DNA of 23,697 nucleotides from Amoeboradix gromovi (lineage: Eukaryota; Sanchytriomycota; Sanchytriomycetes; Sanchytriales; Sanchytriaceae): NCBI GenBank assembly GCA_018985225.1, contig JADGIF010000068.1:1-23697 (forward strand), given 5' to 3'. The position numbers and the translations under genes are program-made. Under the pieces are notes generated by a model. That model was not told the origin of the DNA and made no database searches. It saw only the letters and a program-made list of their open reading frames with translations. This document shows, piece by piece, positions 1 to 9,480 of this stretch; position 1 is the first letter of the stretch; each line of letters starts with the position of its first letter.

Positions 1-121
1 TAACGGCATGACCAAGCTCTCAGCTTCTCTCGTGAAATTTTAGATTTTCTAGCAAATCGGGGCTTTTGATAATGAGTCTCCCCATGACCCTATTGATGTT
101 TGAAACACTTTTAGATATAAA
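1..121. other. Upstream region of the Furry/Tao3 gene
   Basis: This stretch has no ORF that I can tie to a protein. It contains an upstream ATG at 72 in another frame, closed by a stop that overlaps the start of the next gene (TGA at 123). A 17-nt GT...AG stretch (98-114) would join that ATG in frame to the gene at 122, but its donor (GTTTGA) is unlike the GTAA donors of the better-supported introns in this window. I therefore keep the ATG at 122 as the start. A missing upstream exon remains possible, because Furry proteins usually have more sequence before the first helical block. Confidence 0.35.
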
Positions 122-3100
122 ATGATTGAGGATTTAAAAACAAACTTCATCGAATTGCTGGAATTAGCATCAAAATGCATATCATTAAAAACACAGTTTA
201 TAATCGATTCTGTTAATATAGATTGGGAAAGAAAAGAACCCGAGTTTGAAAAGCTGTATAGGGCAGCATTTGTCTTAGCTCACTATGAGTCGCAGTATTG
301 CTATGATATTATACAGAACTGGTTAAACGATATTGAAAATCAAGAACAATATAAAATGATTGTCGAAAATAGAATTGGAAAGGATGGAACTTCAATGAAA
401 GACTGCTATTTATTGCTATCATTGTCTCTTTGTGCTAGAGTGCTGTCATCTATATTTGATGGCGTCTCCGATGATGTTAAAAGAGGCAAGTTTGGTTACT
501 CTATTGAAAATGCTCTTTTTGTCTTGTTGAATAGATTTTCTTCAGCAAAACAAAAACTTCCTTTGACCCAATACTTTTTCAAAAATATATTGAAACTGTT
601 AAATGGGTTACTGGACATCCGCTTTATCGGAGTTACTGATCGATTGTTAAGTCAGATGAAGTCAAATAGCGTAAATATTGAAAAGTATTGTAAATTTATT
701 CGGCATTTATCTCTCACATACTACCCTACTGATAAACTAGAAGAAAGTGCTGACTTCTTAAAATCATTGAGCGAAATGTTCTTTAGCGTCTCTGAACATC
801 CATTGAAAAAGACTCTTTCTGACACAATCGTTAAACTGCTTCTACCTGCTATTCATACTCTTAAAGCAGAGTTAAAGATTCCCACTTGGGCTAGTTTTGT
901 AGATGATGTTCTGACTAAAATTTTAAAGTCCCTTTCCAAAACTAAATACGCTTCATACAATTTTCAACTGGCTGTTCACATACTATGTGCTTCCCCAGAA
1001 GAGAAGTTTTTGCTTCACTGGAGTACCCTCATTGAAATAGGTATCAAATACAAGGACTCAACGATGAGGAATCAGGCCTTGTACTATTCTAACAGGCTAA
1101 TTTATACTTACGTTTCAAAATATTGCAATAACTCTGCTAGTCTTAAACCAGTTCTCGGGCTATTCTCTAGCATTTTTCCTTTTGGGAAGCGCGGTTCTAT
1201 AATTCCTGAATATTCCGAAATACTTATGGTGCGTCTGTTTTTTCCAATGTTTATTAAATATCCCACTATTTGCTTTAAAAACATAGTTTTAATATGGCTG
1301 CAACATGACTTGATTATGAACAATAATGGTAAAATTGATATGTTTTGTCATGATCGGTTTTACCTGGGTATTGTTATCACTTGTTATTATGCCTACTTCA
1401 TAACCGAGTACGATTCTCTGTCTGACTTCAGGTGTGATGTGCCTTACGAGGAACTCATGAATTCTAAAAACATATCACTTTTAAAACTGGCTAAAATCGA
1501 AGATATGCTTCAAGTTTTGCACATTGTTATCTTTCGATATCTAAACGTATCAAGCTTGTTGTTTCTCGAAAATTCATTGTTCGGGGAAAAGTTCCTGCCT
1601 ACAAAGTTCATTGATCTTCCTATAGTAAGTGCCAATGTCGAAGACAAACTTAATACCGTAATTTCTAATTTTCAAACTAATGTTGACAGAGTAGTGGCAG
1701 ATACTCATAAACTTATCATAGAATACGAAAAGATATTGCTACCTCTGTTTGATGTTAATTTAAGAGCCAAAACATTTGTACATGGCATTATGAGTGTAAA
1801 TAAGAACGTTTCAATTATATCATATCAGACTTTAAAGAGCACTACCGCAACTGATACGATTAAAGTGGCACTAGAGTATTTGATTAAAAAATTGCCACAA
1901 CTGAGCAACCCGCTAAGACTTTTGATGAACGATGGAATCGGTTACTCAGAAAGATATGGTTTAGTGAGCATAACATGCGATCTCTTCAGAACAGCTTCTG
2001 CTAGACTGCAATTGACAGAGTATTTGCCCTGTTTATGCATGGTAGAAGCATACTGCTGCCTACTGCTCTGTTCGACTGATACTTCCTTGGCCAGTTGTAG
2101 CACAGTTTTCTTAGAAAGCATATCCAAAGTATCTAATGAATTAGGTTTAGATGGGAGGCTATGTCATCTTTTTGACTCAAATGACCTCCATTCATTTTCA
2201 TTCAATAAGTCGTGGAAGAAAATGTTTAAATCAGATAAAAAAGAAGAGAATTGGAGAGACGTTTGTTTTAAAGTTGTTCAACAATATTCCAAGAGTTCTA
2301 ATTCTAACTTGTTCTTATTCAGAGAGGAGATTTTCCACGCGGCTGAAGTACTAATAAACGAAGTGAATATGAGCGTGGAGAATGCTACATTAATTTGGGC
2401 ACCTAGAATTTCGCTAGATCAGAAGATTTATGAGGACTTGGACTGTTATCTGATTTTTTTGTTCGCTACAAGCACTCCTGATGCTCTGCAAAATAAGCAG
2501 CTCAAGAAGTTTGCATCTTTGCTAAGGTACATAATGACTATAAATAGCACCCCATGCAGATATATTGTAGTAGAAATTATTAAACGATTTAAATCATCAA
2601 TAAGTGAGTTGCTGATAGATGAATTTCAAGATGAAATTAGCAAGGTTACTATGGAATTGGGCGCCAAATCTTTCAGAAAAACAAAGAAGTACACTAAACT
2701 GGAACCTAGAACTGTCGAGTGGTTAATTATACTAACTTTTCTGATTATCAACTGTTCGCAACTGACAACTACAACAAGTCGGATGATTTGTGAGGAGCTG
2801 TTAACTGCATTGTTCGATTATGTCAAGACTGATCACTTGGACAACTATTATTACAACCTTAAGATATATTTTAACCTTTTAGCTAGGCATGTCCATGGCA
2901 TCAGTAGTATCCCATTTGTGGACGCAATAGGCTCTAAATTGTTAGTTGAAATAATAGAGGAAGTAAAGAATTGGACTGGCTATTACAAGGTACCTGTCTT
3001 GCTGACTCGTCATGACACAGCGGTTAGCAAATTGACAGAAACATTGCGTGATTTCAACGAGAAAGAGAAGGTTGCTTATATGTTTGAGCAATCATTGTTC

Positions 3101-6100
3101 GAACTGCAAGAAGAGTCTATCAGCCTAATCCTTGTTATAGCGTGTAGAGAATTTAAGACTACAAGTAATGATAACGATGTAGCTACGTATCTATCATATA
3201 TTAACTTCATTGAATGCGTACTAGATGACCTGAACATCGTGGCAGATAGGAACGTTAGAACTACAGCAAGTTTGAAAGCAATGATCAATCTTAATCCTAG
3301 TTTAACTGATGATCTAATTAAACGATGCTTTAACAACACAATAACCAGTGGCAAGTCTATATTCTACTCATTCGCTGTCATAGATTCGCGGGAGTTGTAT
3401 GCTAGTACATTATTATTAGCATTAATTAATTTGATTTCGTTTCCCCTAGAGAACAGAACTGCTGCTTTACAACTACTAAAGCAATCATATGCTGGCGATT
3501 CGCTAATGACAATTATCATGAATATTAAACAGCAGCAAGATGGAATGACGATTTTGATTATTTGTGAGATATTTGAATGCATCAAGCACTGTAATTCTAC
3601 ATGGTATTCATCTCTATTTAAAATATTAATATTGTTTATCGATGTTGAATGTAATGACGTGATAACAAAGCATTTAATTAATCTAACATACTTGAGGTAC
3701 AATGATTGTTACATTTCAGTTATTGAGACTTGGAAAGCCTGGTTTAATACCCATCTGAAATCAAAATGCGAATCATTGCTGTTAGTGTTAACAAGATACA
3801 ACATAACATTAAGACAAATAAAATTTATCGAATTCACACAGATAATACTCAAGATTGTGTATACGGAATGTTGTAAAGAAGTCTATTTGAATGTGCTATT
3901 AAACTCATTCACCTGGGAACATTTAATATTTCAAAAATCAGAGGAATTTGAATCCAGAGAAGACGAGGATGTACTGAGGTATTTTCAAGAAGAGCCGTTC
4001 AAAGGATCACTTTCGATTTCATTCATATCATTTCTTAATGTTTCGACTGTCCATCTGTTAAGTGAGAACTCGATTATCATAGAACAATACCTCTATCTGT
4101 TCGTATATGGGCTGCTGCACTTTAACAATACTAGCACATTGTTAAAACCAAAGATTCATTCCGTGATGCAGGTTGTAGCGTTACGATTGAACGTCCCATT
4201 TAAGCGGTTCAACGATCCGACTGATTATTTTTTAGAAATTGTTCCACATCTAACAGAAGAACTGAAAGTCAAGCTGGTTGATCAGATAGTGCAGTGGTTG
4301 AGCTATTGCCCGATAGTCAAGTTCCATATACCCAGTTTGAAGTTTATACAAATACTGAATCCCAAGGTAGAATCATACATATTTTTAGAGCTGATAAATT
4401 TGCTGCAGAAGACTTTACAAGATACATTGGATGAGACAATTGCGTTGAAGGAACAAGTTTATGAAACAATTTATTACTTATTACACGAGAAGCAATTCAC
4501 GAAAACAGACAAGTCCTATGCTTTATTCCTTACAAACATAATCAAGTACTGTCCTGAAGATGACGCCAACTTCAGTACGTTTACTCGAGTCTCAAAAATG
4601 TTTTTGCAATTGTATCCAAAGACGTGGTTCTTAATAGAACAAGAGACTGATGACGCTGATCTAATCCAGCTTTTATCGGCATTTACCAACCGATACTTTA
4701 AACGCCATTTGTCCTCAATCGATTATTTTACTTTTATTGATGAGTTCATCGGCATCGTTTATCAAAATAGGAAGAACAATGTGTACTTGGCCTTTGTTTT
4801 CATAGGTTTGCTGAAGTTGAGGGAAGAATTTCATACAGAGTTGCAAACCAGTTGCGTAGTTGCTACTTTATTGGAGATGCAACAAGTTAACAAATATTTT
4901 ACTGTTTTTAGTACAAAGAAACTAAAAGATTATTCGGAGTTCCTGAATCAGACTAGCAACATATTACTGCTGATAAATGATGACGCATTTCATTCGGAAT
5001 TCTCATCGCTGTTGTTTGAGATCTTTGAATATTCAAAAGATCCATTAGAAACCATACAGTTTATTAAGAGATATACAAGCAAAAGAATGAGAGAGGGCTT
5101 GAAGATATTTCTGCCTAATTTCGATGCATGGCTGATAGAATTAAAGTTCGAAGAATCGGTGCTATCACACATGATGACACTTTACACCGATATAATGGCA
5201 TACGAACAGAAGGAGGCATTTGTTGGCAACCCGTTGCACAAGTTTAACAGCATTTTAATTTACAACGACTCTTTAAAGACATTTTTGATGAAATGGAAGC
5301 CTGATTTCCAAATGAAGAACACTTTAAGATTTTCTTACGATGCTCTATTGCATGACTCTATAGAAGAGAGTATGCGGTCTAGTATCTCTCATTTCGATGA
5401 CCATTTAGCAACTAGACTTGATTTTATACCAAGTGCATCATCATTGGCTATTTATGATACAAACAACAGCGATATATCGACATCATCGTCATCAATAAGC
5501 CTAGGAACCTCCACGCAGGCATTTGATGTGACAAACTTAAGGATTCTTGAGGAAAATGAAGATTTGCAGAAAAAGACTGAAGAACTGGAAAGCATTGATG
5601 AGCTCACTAAGATGGAGCCACCTGAAAAACTCATGTATGATCCAAGCAAAAACAAATCACAGAAACATAAAAGAAGTCAATCCCTGGCTGCTCAATCGTC
5701 GAAATCGTCCACCATTAACAAAGACTCGATATTAGGTAGCGCCATTCAAGTTAATGCTAGTAAAGATCACAGCGCTGAAGATATTATCATGACCCCGGAT
5801 GATCCAATGCAGAACGTTGAGTTTGAAGATTTAAAAAGAGTTAAAACCGACACAGCTAGTGAAAGAAGTGTAGTTGGAACTGAAATCGAGGTCACACCCT
5901 CGGATGGTCTTATCGTTGCAGATATAAGAAACTCTGCAAATAAAATTGATATGACCAAAGAGACTATTCAAGTCTCTGATGCCAAGGACGAGCAATCCCG
6001 TTGTGATGTTTCAATTAACTTGCGCGTCGACAAGGATGGCCCAGATTCAAATCCTTCAGTAGACATATCAAGCACAGTATCATTGACTCCATCTACCGCT

Positions 6101-6583
6101 CAGTCAAACAGAGTATCATCATTCAACTCGCTAATTAGTGAGGAAGAACTGGTATTTCCGTTAAAAAAGCGTAGTTCCAAGAAGAGGTCTAAACTGGTAC
6201 TTGAAATGAACAGTGTTTGCACCGAAGGATATTTACAAAAGAACATTGAGCAGTACAAATCGTCTATTAGTAGCACTTTGAAGATAGAGTTAAACGACAT
6301 CGAGTCATTTGAACTGACTCCTACTTTTAGTTCTGAAAACAGCACTCGAATCAGAGTCGAGCTAAACGCAGATGAAGATGCAGATTTAAAATTGATGGAA
6401 ACCGAGATATCATCATCCATAAGGAATGGATCTCTTTTAATACCAGTAATAAGCAACCAAATATCTCTGGGAGTCAAGGACAGCAAGGCAATAGATCAGC
6501 GTAAATCAGATTCTACAAAGAGCGATAACATAAAGAGGAAGGCAAACTTATCAAGACCAAGCGTTAAGAATTTGTTTCAATAA
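122..6583 (+). CDS. TAO3: Furry/Tao3/Mor2-family cell morphogenesis scaffold (2153 aa)
   Basis: This is a giant helical-repeat scaffold of the RAM/MOR pathway. Family members bind and help activate the NDR kinase (Cbk1/Orb6) and control polarity, septation and cell shape at the cortex. The call rests on the N-terminal block, roughly residues 200-395. It carries the family order of features: a KLEESADFLKSL-type helix, LLLPAIHTLKAE followed by PTWASF, then ILCASPEEKFLLHW, and an LFSSIFPFGKR element. The length is close to S. pombe Mor2 (about 2200). Residues from about 1780 to the end are Ser-rich and look disordered, in contrast to the helical body. HKRSQS at 1849-1854 fits the NDR consensus HxRxxS. 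No intron is needed. The protein starts close to the first conserved helices, so an upstream exon could be missing. The stop codon lies inside AATAAG (6579-6584). The gene is convergent with NOG1. Confidence 0.88.
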   Translation: MIEDLKTNFIELLELASKCISLKTQFIIDSVNIDWERKEPEFEKLYRAAFVLAHYESQYCYDIIQNWLNDIENQEQYKMIVENRIGKDGTSMKDCYLLLSLSLCARVLSSIFDGVSDDVKRGKFGYSIENALFVLLNRFSSAKQKLPLTQYFFKNILKLLNGLLDIRFIGVTDRLLSQMKSNSVNIEKYCKFIRHLSLTYYPTDKLEESADFLKSLSEMFFSVSEHPLKKTLSDTIVKLLLPAIHTLKAELKIPTWASFVDDVLTKILKSLSKTKYASYNFQLAVHILCASPEEKFLLHWSTLIEIGIKYKDSTMRNQALYYSNRLIYTYVSKYCNNSASLKPVLGLFSSIFPFGKRGSIIPEYSEILMVRLFFPMFIKYPTICFKNIVLIWLQHDLIMNNNGKIDMFCHDRFYLGIVITCYYAYFITEYDSLSDFRCDVPYEELMNSKNISLLKLAKIEDMLQVLHIVIFRYLNVSSLLFLENSLFGEKFLPTKFIDLPIVSANVEDKLNTVISNFQTNVDRVVADTHKLIIEYEKILLPLFDVNLRAKTFVHGIMSVNKNVSIISYQTLKSTTATDTIKVALEYLIKKLPQLSNPLRLLMNDGIGYSERYGLVSITCDLFRTASARLQLTEYLPCLCMVEAYCCLLLCSTDTSLASCSTVFLESISKVSNELGLDGRLCHLFDSNDLHSFSFNKSWKKMFKSDKKEENWRDVCFKVVQQYSKSSNSNLFLFREEIFHAAEVLINEVNMSVENATLIWAPRISLDQKIYEDLDCYLIFLFATSTPDALQNKQLKKFASLLRYIMTINSTPCRYIVVEIIKRFKSSISELLIDEFQDEISKVTMELGAKSFRKTKKYTKLEPRTVEWLIILTFLIINCSQLTTTTSRMICEELLTALFDYVKTDHLDNYYYNLKIYFNLLARHVHGISSIPFVDAIGSKLLVEIIEEVKNWTGYYKVPVLLTRHDTAVSKLTETLRDFNEKEKVAYMFEQSLFELQEESISLILVIACREFKTTSNDNDVATYLSYINFIECVLDDLNIVADRNVRTTASLKAMINLNPSLTDDLIKRCFNNTITSGKSIFYSFAVIDSRELYASTLLLALINLISFPLENRTAALQLLKQSYAGDSLMTIIMNIKQQQDGMTILIICEIFECIKHCNSTWYSSLFKILILFIDVECNDVITKHLINLTYLRYNDCYISVIETWKAWFNTHLKSKCESLLLVLTRYNITLRQIKFIEFTQIILKIVYTECCKEVYLNVLLNSFTWEHLIFQKSEEFESREDEDVLRYFQEEPFKGSLSISFISFLNVSTVHLLSENSIIIEQYLYLFVYGLLHFNNTSTLLKPKIHSVMQVVALRLNVPFKRFNDPTDYFLEIVPHLTEELKVKLVDQIVQWLSYCPIVKFHIPSLKFIQILNPKVESYIFLELINLLQKTLQDTLDETIALKEQVYETIYYLLHEKQFTKTDKSYALFLTNIIKYCPEDDANFSTFTRVSKMFLQLYPKTWFLIEQETDDADLIQLLSAFTNRYFKRHLSSIDYFTFIDEFIGIVYQNRKNNVYLAFVFIGLLKLREEFHTELQTSCVVATLLEMQQVNKYFTVFSTKKLKDYSEFLNQTSNILLLINDDAFHSEFSSLLFEIFEYSKDPLETIQFIKRYTSKRMREGLKIFLPNFDAWLIELKFEESVLSHMMTLYTDIMAYEQKEAFVGNPLHKFNSILIYNDSLKTFLMKWKPDFQMKNTLRFSYDALLHDSIEESMRSSISHFDDHLATRLDFIPSASSLAIYDTNNSDISTSSSSISLGTSTQAFDVTNLRILEENEDLQKKTEELESIDELTKMEPPEKLMYDPSKNKSQKHKRSQSLAAQSSKSSTINKDSILGSAIQVNASKDHSAEDIIMTPDDPMQNVEFEDLKRVKTDTASERSVVGTEIEVTPSDGLIVADIRNSANKIDMTKETIQVSDAKDEQSRCDVSINLRVDKDGPDSNPSVDISSTVSLTPSTAQSNRVSSFNSLISEEELVFPLKKRSSKKRSKLVLEMNSVCTEGYLQKNIEQYKSSISSTLKIELNDIESFELTPTFSSENSTRIRVELNADEDADLKLMETEISSSIRNGSLLIPVISNQISLGVKDSKAIDQRKSDSTKSDNIKRKANLSRPSVKNLFQ

Positions 6584-6606
6584 GAGAAGTAAAAGTATTT
6601 ATTTTA
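6584..6606. terminator. Convergent 3' ends of TAO3 and NOG1 (23 bp)
   Basis: Both transcripts must end within or across this spacer. On the minus strand AATAAA (6598-6603) begins 3 nt after the NOG1 stop. On the plus strand the only signal-like hexamer is AATAAG, overlapping the TAO3 stop. The two mRNAs therefore probably overlap in antisense. Confidence 0.55.
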
Positions 6607-8376
6607 TCAACGTCGATCTGCTTTAAATCCTCGCTTACCAGAGAATAAATATTTAGGCATTTTGGAGAATATTTTACGATCAATGTTTGCTTTCTGGATA
6701 ATTCCCAATTTGATTTCTTTCAACTCTTTATGCTTTTGCAAGTCTAGAACATCGCCCATAACAGCATCATTCGTAGATCCGTTGTCCGATCCATCATTGC
6801 TTTCATTATTCTCCGAGTCCAGGTCCATATCGGTTGGTCGTCTCTTTGGCTTGCTTCTAGTTGCTTTGAATGTCTGTCTAGTCAGTTTATGCATTTGGGT
6901 GCTTACATGTTTTCTGTCTCTGATATTAGAGGCAATAAATCGTAGTTGCTTGGCTACAGGGTTCTTCAAGCTAATTTTGTATTGGCCCGACGCATGCATG
7001 GCTTCTTCTTCTTGCTCTAGGGCCAATAATTTTTTTTCTATATCAGCATCTACAAAGTCGGCTACATTCCTACCATCCATGATTTCAGGGATTTGGTCAT
7101 ATTTCCAGTCTTCCATCTCCAATATGTACTTTTTATTCAAATCCACGCTATAGACACCAGTGCCACCATTTTGAAGTTCCAAATCTCGCTCCAAAATTCT
7201 TCGATTTGGATCAGAGTAGTCATAAAGGGGCAAGTTTTGAGTTGTCTTCTCCAACACTGCACGAGGAATTGTGGCTGCTCTCACAACTTCGTCCCTCTTA
7301 AGAGGCAAAGCTACATTCAATTTGTCCAAGATGGAATCTGCCTTGTTCTTTAAGAACTTCTGCTCTAATCGCTGTGCCAATAACATATCACATGCACCAT
7401 TTCTAACACCAATAACATTGTCCTCCGTCATACTACTCAATGAGTTGATCAAGTATCCTTCAAAAGCCTCTTTAAAACAAGCCATTTCTTCAGGCTCCAA
7501 ACTGCTCAAACTGCGCAAATCACTTTTTGAACAAACAATCATTGTCGGTTTGTTGGCGAATAAAGGTTTGATGGAATTAAACAAATTGCACTGGTCCTTA
7601 ATAGAATAACCACATTGCTCTGATAGATCTACAAAATACATTATGCAGGATCGTATGTGAGCCAATGCGGTAATACTTTGCATCTCTATAGTATTTCTAT
7701 CTTCCAATGGATGGTCTAGGATACCAGGTGTATCGATTACCTGCCATCTTAGGTAGTTGAAGTCAAAGTGACCAACATATAGTGCCTTGGTCGTAAATGC
7801 ATATGGCTGCACTTCCACCTCTGCACGAGATACCTTATTCATGAAACTAGACTTTCCCACGTTGGGATACCCACATACAATCAGAGTTCTTGTAGTAGGA
7901 TCAATGCTTGGTAATCTGCCCATATGTTGTCTGACTTGTTCTAAATACACCAAAGCCTTCTTTTGCTTCTTCACCATTGTAACCATCCTACCTAGGGCTG
8001 CGCGTTTTAACATCTTTGCTCGATACAATGAGTCTGCGTACTTTAACAACTTGACGTACTCTTTACCAATTGCAATAACTTTATTTTTGGTCAGGTTCAA
8101 ATGACCCAAGGCCAACTTGTAGTGATCCTTGTCATATAGTACATTCAAAAGATCGGAATAGAATGGATGGATATCTTCCAGTTTAGGAAAATCTGTTAAA
8201 ATCACGTCAATTCGCTCTACAAATTCCTGAGAAGTAAATTTTACTTTTGTCATGTAAAACTTTCTAATTCTAGATATCTGAAAATTGGCATGTATTTCAG
8301 TAGGTGTCTTACGTTGAGTCTTTGACAGCACTATGTCTATTATATCCTCTGGTACTACACGAATACTTTTGAACAT
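6607..8376 (-). CDS. NOG1: Nucleolar GTPase Nog1 (589 aa)
   Basis: Nog1 is an essential GTPase of pre-60S ribosome maturation that works in the nucleolus and nucleoplasm; its tail threads into the nascent exit tunnel. The sequence shows the conserved N-terminal helical bundle, including the family signature SKTQRKTPTEIH near residues 18-29 and RIRKFYMTKVKF at 36-47. An Obg-type GTPase domain follows: G1 GYPNVGKS (169-176), G3 DTPG (215-218) and G4 SKSD (283-286, where NKxD is usual). The basic C-terminus ends in KMPKYLFSGKRG, the family's hallmark end. The length is a little under yeast Nog1 (647). The start matches the normal Nog1 N-terminus (F-K-x-I...VP). A Ser/Asn/Asp-rich segment lies near 515-545. 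No introns are needed. Confidence 0.97.
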   Translation of the reverse strand: MFKSIRVVPEDIIDIVLSKTQRKTPTEIHANFQISRIRKFYMTKVKFTSQEFVERIDVILTDFPKLEDIHPFYSDLLNVLYDKDHYKLALGHLNLTKNKVIAIGKEYVKLLKYADSLYRAKMLKRAALGRMVTMVKKQKKALVYLEQVRQHMGRLPSIDPTTRTLIVCGYPNVGKSSFMNKVSRAEVEVQPYAFTTKALYVGHFDFNYLRWQVIDTPGILDHPLEDRNTIEMQSITALAHIRSCIMYFVDLSEQCGYSIKDQCNLFNSIKPLFANKPTMIVCSKSDLRSLSSLEPEEMACFKEAFEGYLINSLSSMTEDNVIGVRNGACDMLLAQRLEQKFLKNKADSILDKLNVALPLKRDEVVRAATIPRAVLEKTTQNLPLYDYSDPNRRILERDLELQNGGTGVYSVDLNKKYILEMEDWKYDQIPEIMDGRNVADFVDADIEKKLLALEQEEEAMHASGQYKISLKNPVAKQLRFIASNIRDRKHVSTQMHKLTRQTFKATRSKPKRRPTDMDLDSENNESNDGSDNGSTNDAVMGDVLDLQKHKELKEIKLGIIQKANIDRKIFSKMPKYLFSGKRGFKADRR

Positions 8377-8457
8377 TAAGTTTTACCCTCTGACCCTGGA
8401 ATTAAAAAGCAATTTGAACACGCCCTATGAAGAAGATGGGCAGAGGCATACGACAAT

Positions 8458-8706
8458 CTAGTAGATGTCCAATGCTACGCCAGTATACTCCAATGTTGTA
8501 TATTTGCGGGTCGATTTGTAAATGATGTTACACCAATTTCTGGCTACAGAAGCCTGGCAAAGTAGACTGGTGGTAAAAAGTATCCAATTAAAGGATAGGT
8601 TACAAAATATTGGGTGTTTAAGTCTGTTTAGTTCTATTTGTTGAGATGTTTGTGCTAAAAAGTTTTCATAGTTTTTGTAGAATGTGTTCCAACTTGTGGG
8701 TATCAT
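8458..8706 (-). CDS. Hypothetical 82-residue ORF upstream of NOG1
   Basis: This ATG-initiated ORF lies on the NOG1 strand, about 80 bp upstream of the NOG1 start and just downstream of the zinc-finger ORF. I recognise no family. The product is mildly basic with four Cys. Residues about 36-55 are hydrophobic (ILFTTSLLC) and could form one membrane segment. It has no AATAAA close to its stop, unlike most genes here. It may be a small real gene, a leader of NOG1, or chance. Confidence 0.25.
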   Translation of the reverse strand: MIPTSWNTFYKNYENFLAQTSQQIELNRLKHPIFCNLSFNWILFTTSLLCQASVARNWCNIIYKSTRKYTTLEYTGVALDIY

Positions 8707-8716
8707 TAAACGCTAA

Positions 8717-8722
8717 TTTATT
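8717..8722 (-). terminator. Poly(A) signal AATAAA behind the zinc-finger ORF
   Basis: AATAAA on the minus strand starts 4 nt after the TAG stop of the C2H2 ORF. This matches the tight stop-to-signal spacing of the confident genes in this window and suggests that the ORF's 3' end is a real gene end. Confidence 0.45.
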
Positions 8723-8726
8723 GCTG

Positions 8727-8987
8727 CTACATGGTCTTGTTATGTACCTTTGTCAAATGATTCTTTAATCCAGAGTGAGATGCATATGATTTCGAGCAGT
8801 AAGTGCATGTAAAGACTTTTTTCATTAATAAATCTGTCGGAATACTGCTGTTGCTGTCCTCCATTTGAATTGTTGGTTTCTGCATAATTGACTTATCTTG
8901 TTCCGTGTGTGTTTCCTTGTGACCATATAACTCGTATAACGTTTTGAATGTCTTGCTGCAACACTCATATGGCACATCCTCAAACAT
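8727..8987 (-). CDS. Small C2H2 zinc-finger protein (86 aa from first ATG), first finger damaged
   Basis: Two fingers can be read. The C-terminal one is textbook: C61-x2-C64-x12-H77-x4-H82, with aromatic F59 and Y68 and core L74. It is followed by only four residues and the stop. The N-terminal one has the right flanks (PYEC, then CSKTF, H23-x3-H27) but its two cysteines are adjacent (C9, C10) instead of CxxC, as if two codons were lost. It could not bind zinc normally. The 30-residue linker is polar. The frame stays open upstream of the ATG to a TTG at 9020. An AATAAA lies 4 nt past the stop. It may be the surviving 3' part of a longer finger gene whose remains lie at 8988-9480. Nucleic-acid binding is a family inference only. 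Confidence 0.5.
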   Translation of the reverse strand: MFEDVPYECCSKTFKTLYELYGHKETHTEQDKSIMQKPTIQMEDSNSSIPTDLLMKKVFTCTYCSKSYASHSGLKNHLTKVHNKTM

Positions 8988-9480
8988 AAGGTGGGACAGA
9001 ATTCGAGAAAACGGCCCCAATTATAAGCCGGAGATACTCCCTGCGAGACTGTCCCATAATGGCACTTCATTTAGTTTCCTTGTTGCCAACTTGGTTTTTC
9101 ACGCCCAATCTAATAATTATGAACAATACGATTATATCAATAGCAGATTCCTGTTCCAAGACTTTGGTGCCCCTCCTTAAAAGTTATGGTATCCAAGATA
9201 ATTGCGAATTTTTACAGAGAAACTGAGACAACTAGTCGCCGTTACAGCACTTGCTCACGCTTCCACTACCCTAAGACGGTATTGAATAAGGATGCAAGTA
9301 ATATTTGTTCCTTGTTGCCATATGGTCTCAGTCCATTTCCAAATGACAATTTGCACGTGTAGCAAAGCAAGTATCAGTGACATGTTCCTTACGAAATGCG
9401 ATTCCAGTATTGTACCCTGTGTAAACTTCACCAGTAAATGATTCATTACAACCTATCAATGCCTTTCCGTAATCTATCAA
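8988..9480 (-). pseudogene. Decayed C2H2 zinc-finger modules
   Basis: No long frame crosses this stretch, but finger-like pieces occur in shifting minus-strand frames. At 9305-9364 a 20-codon unit reads CYTCKLSF...LRPYGNKEQ, with both Cys, F and L in finger register and both His lost. It aligns without gaps to finger 1 of the ORF at 8727-8987 (YGHKETH). At 9073-9090 a third copy of the same end (VGNKET) is followed at once by TGA. The 13-mer TGGCAACAAGGAA is identical in the last two units. Around 9370-9445 there are further fragments (CNESF, GIAFRKEH). Stops and frameshifts separate the units, and no set of short introns I tried joined them. I read this as a relic of a multi-finger gene; a live gene with unusual splicing is the alternative. 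Confidence 0.42.

Noticed and set aside
98-114. A 17-nt GT...AG stretch joining an ATG at 72 in frame to the Furry/Tao3 gene
   Set aside because: Its donor GTTTGA does not match the GTAA donors of the supported introns, and the added residues show no family similarity.
6662-7153. A 163-residue plus-strand ORF inside NOG1
   Set aside because: It is a shadow frame opposite conserved NOG1 coding sequence.
9255-9446. A 63-residue minus-strand ORF in the zinc-finger relic
   Set aside because: The finger-like residues lie in the two other frames; this frame itself has no finger pattern and seems accidental.
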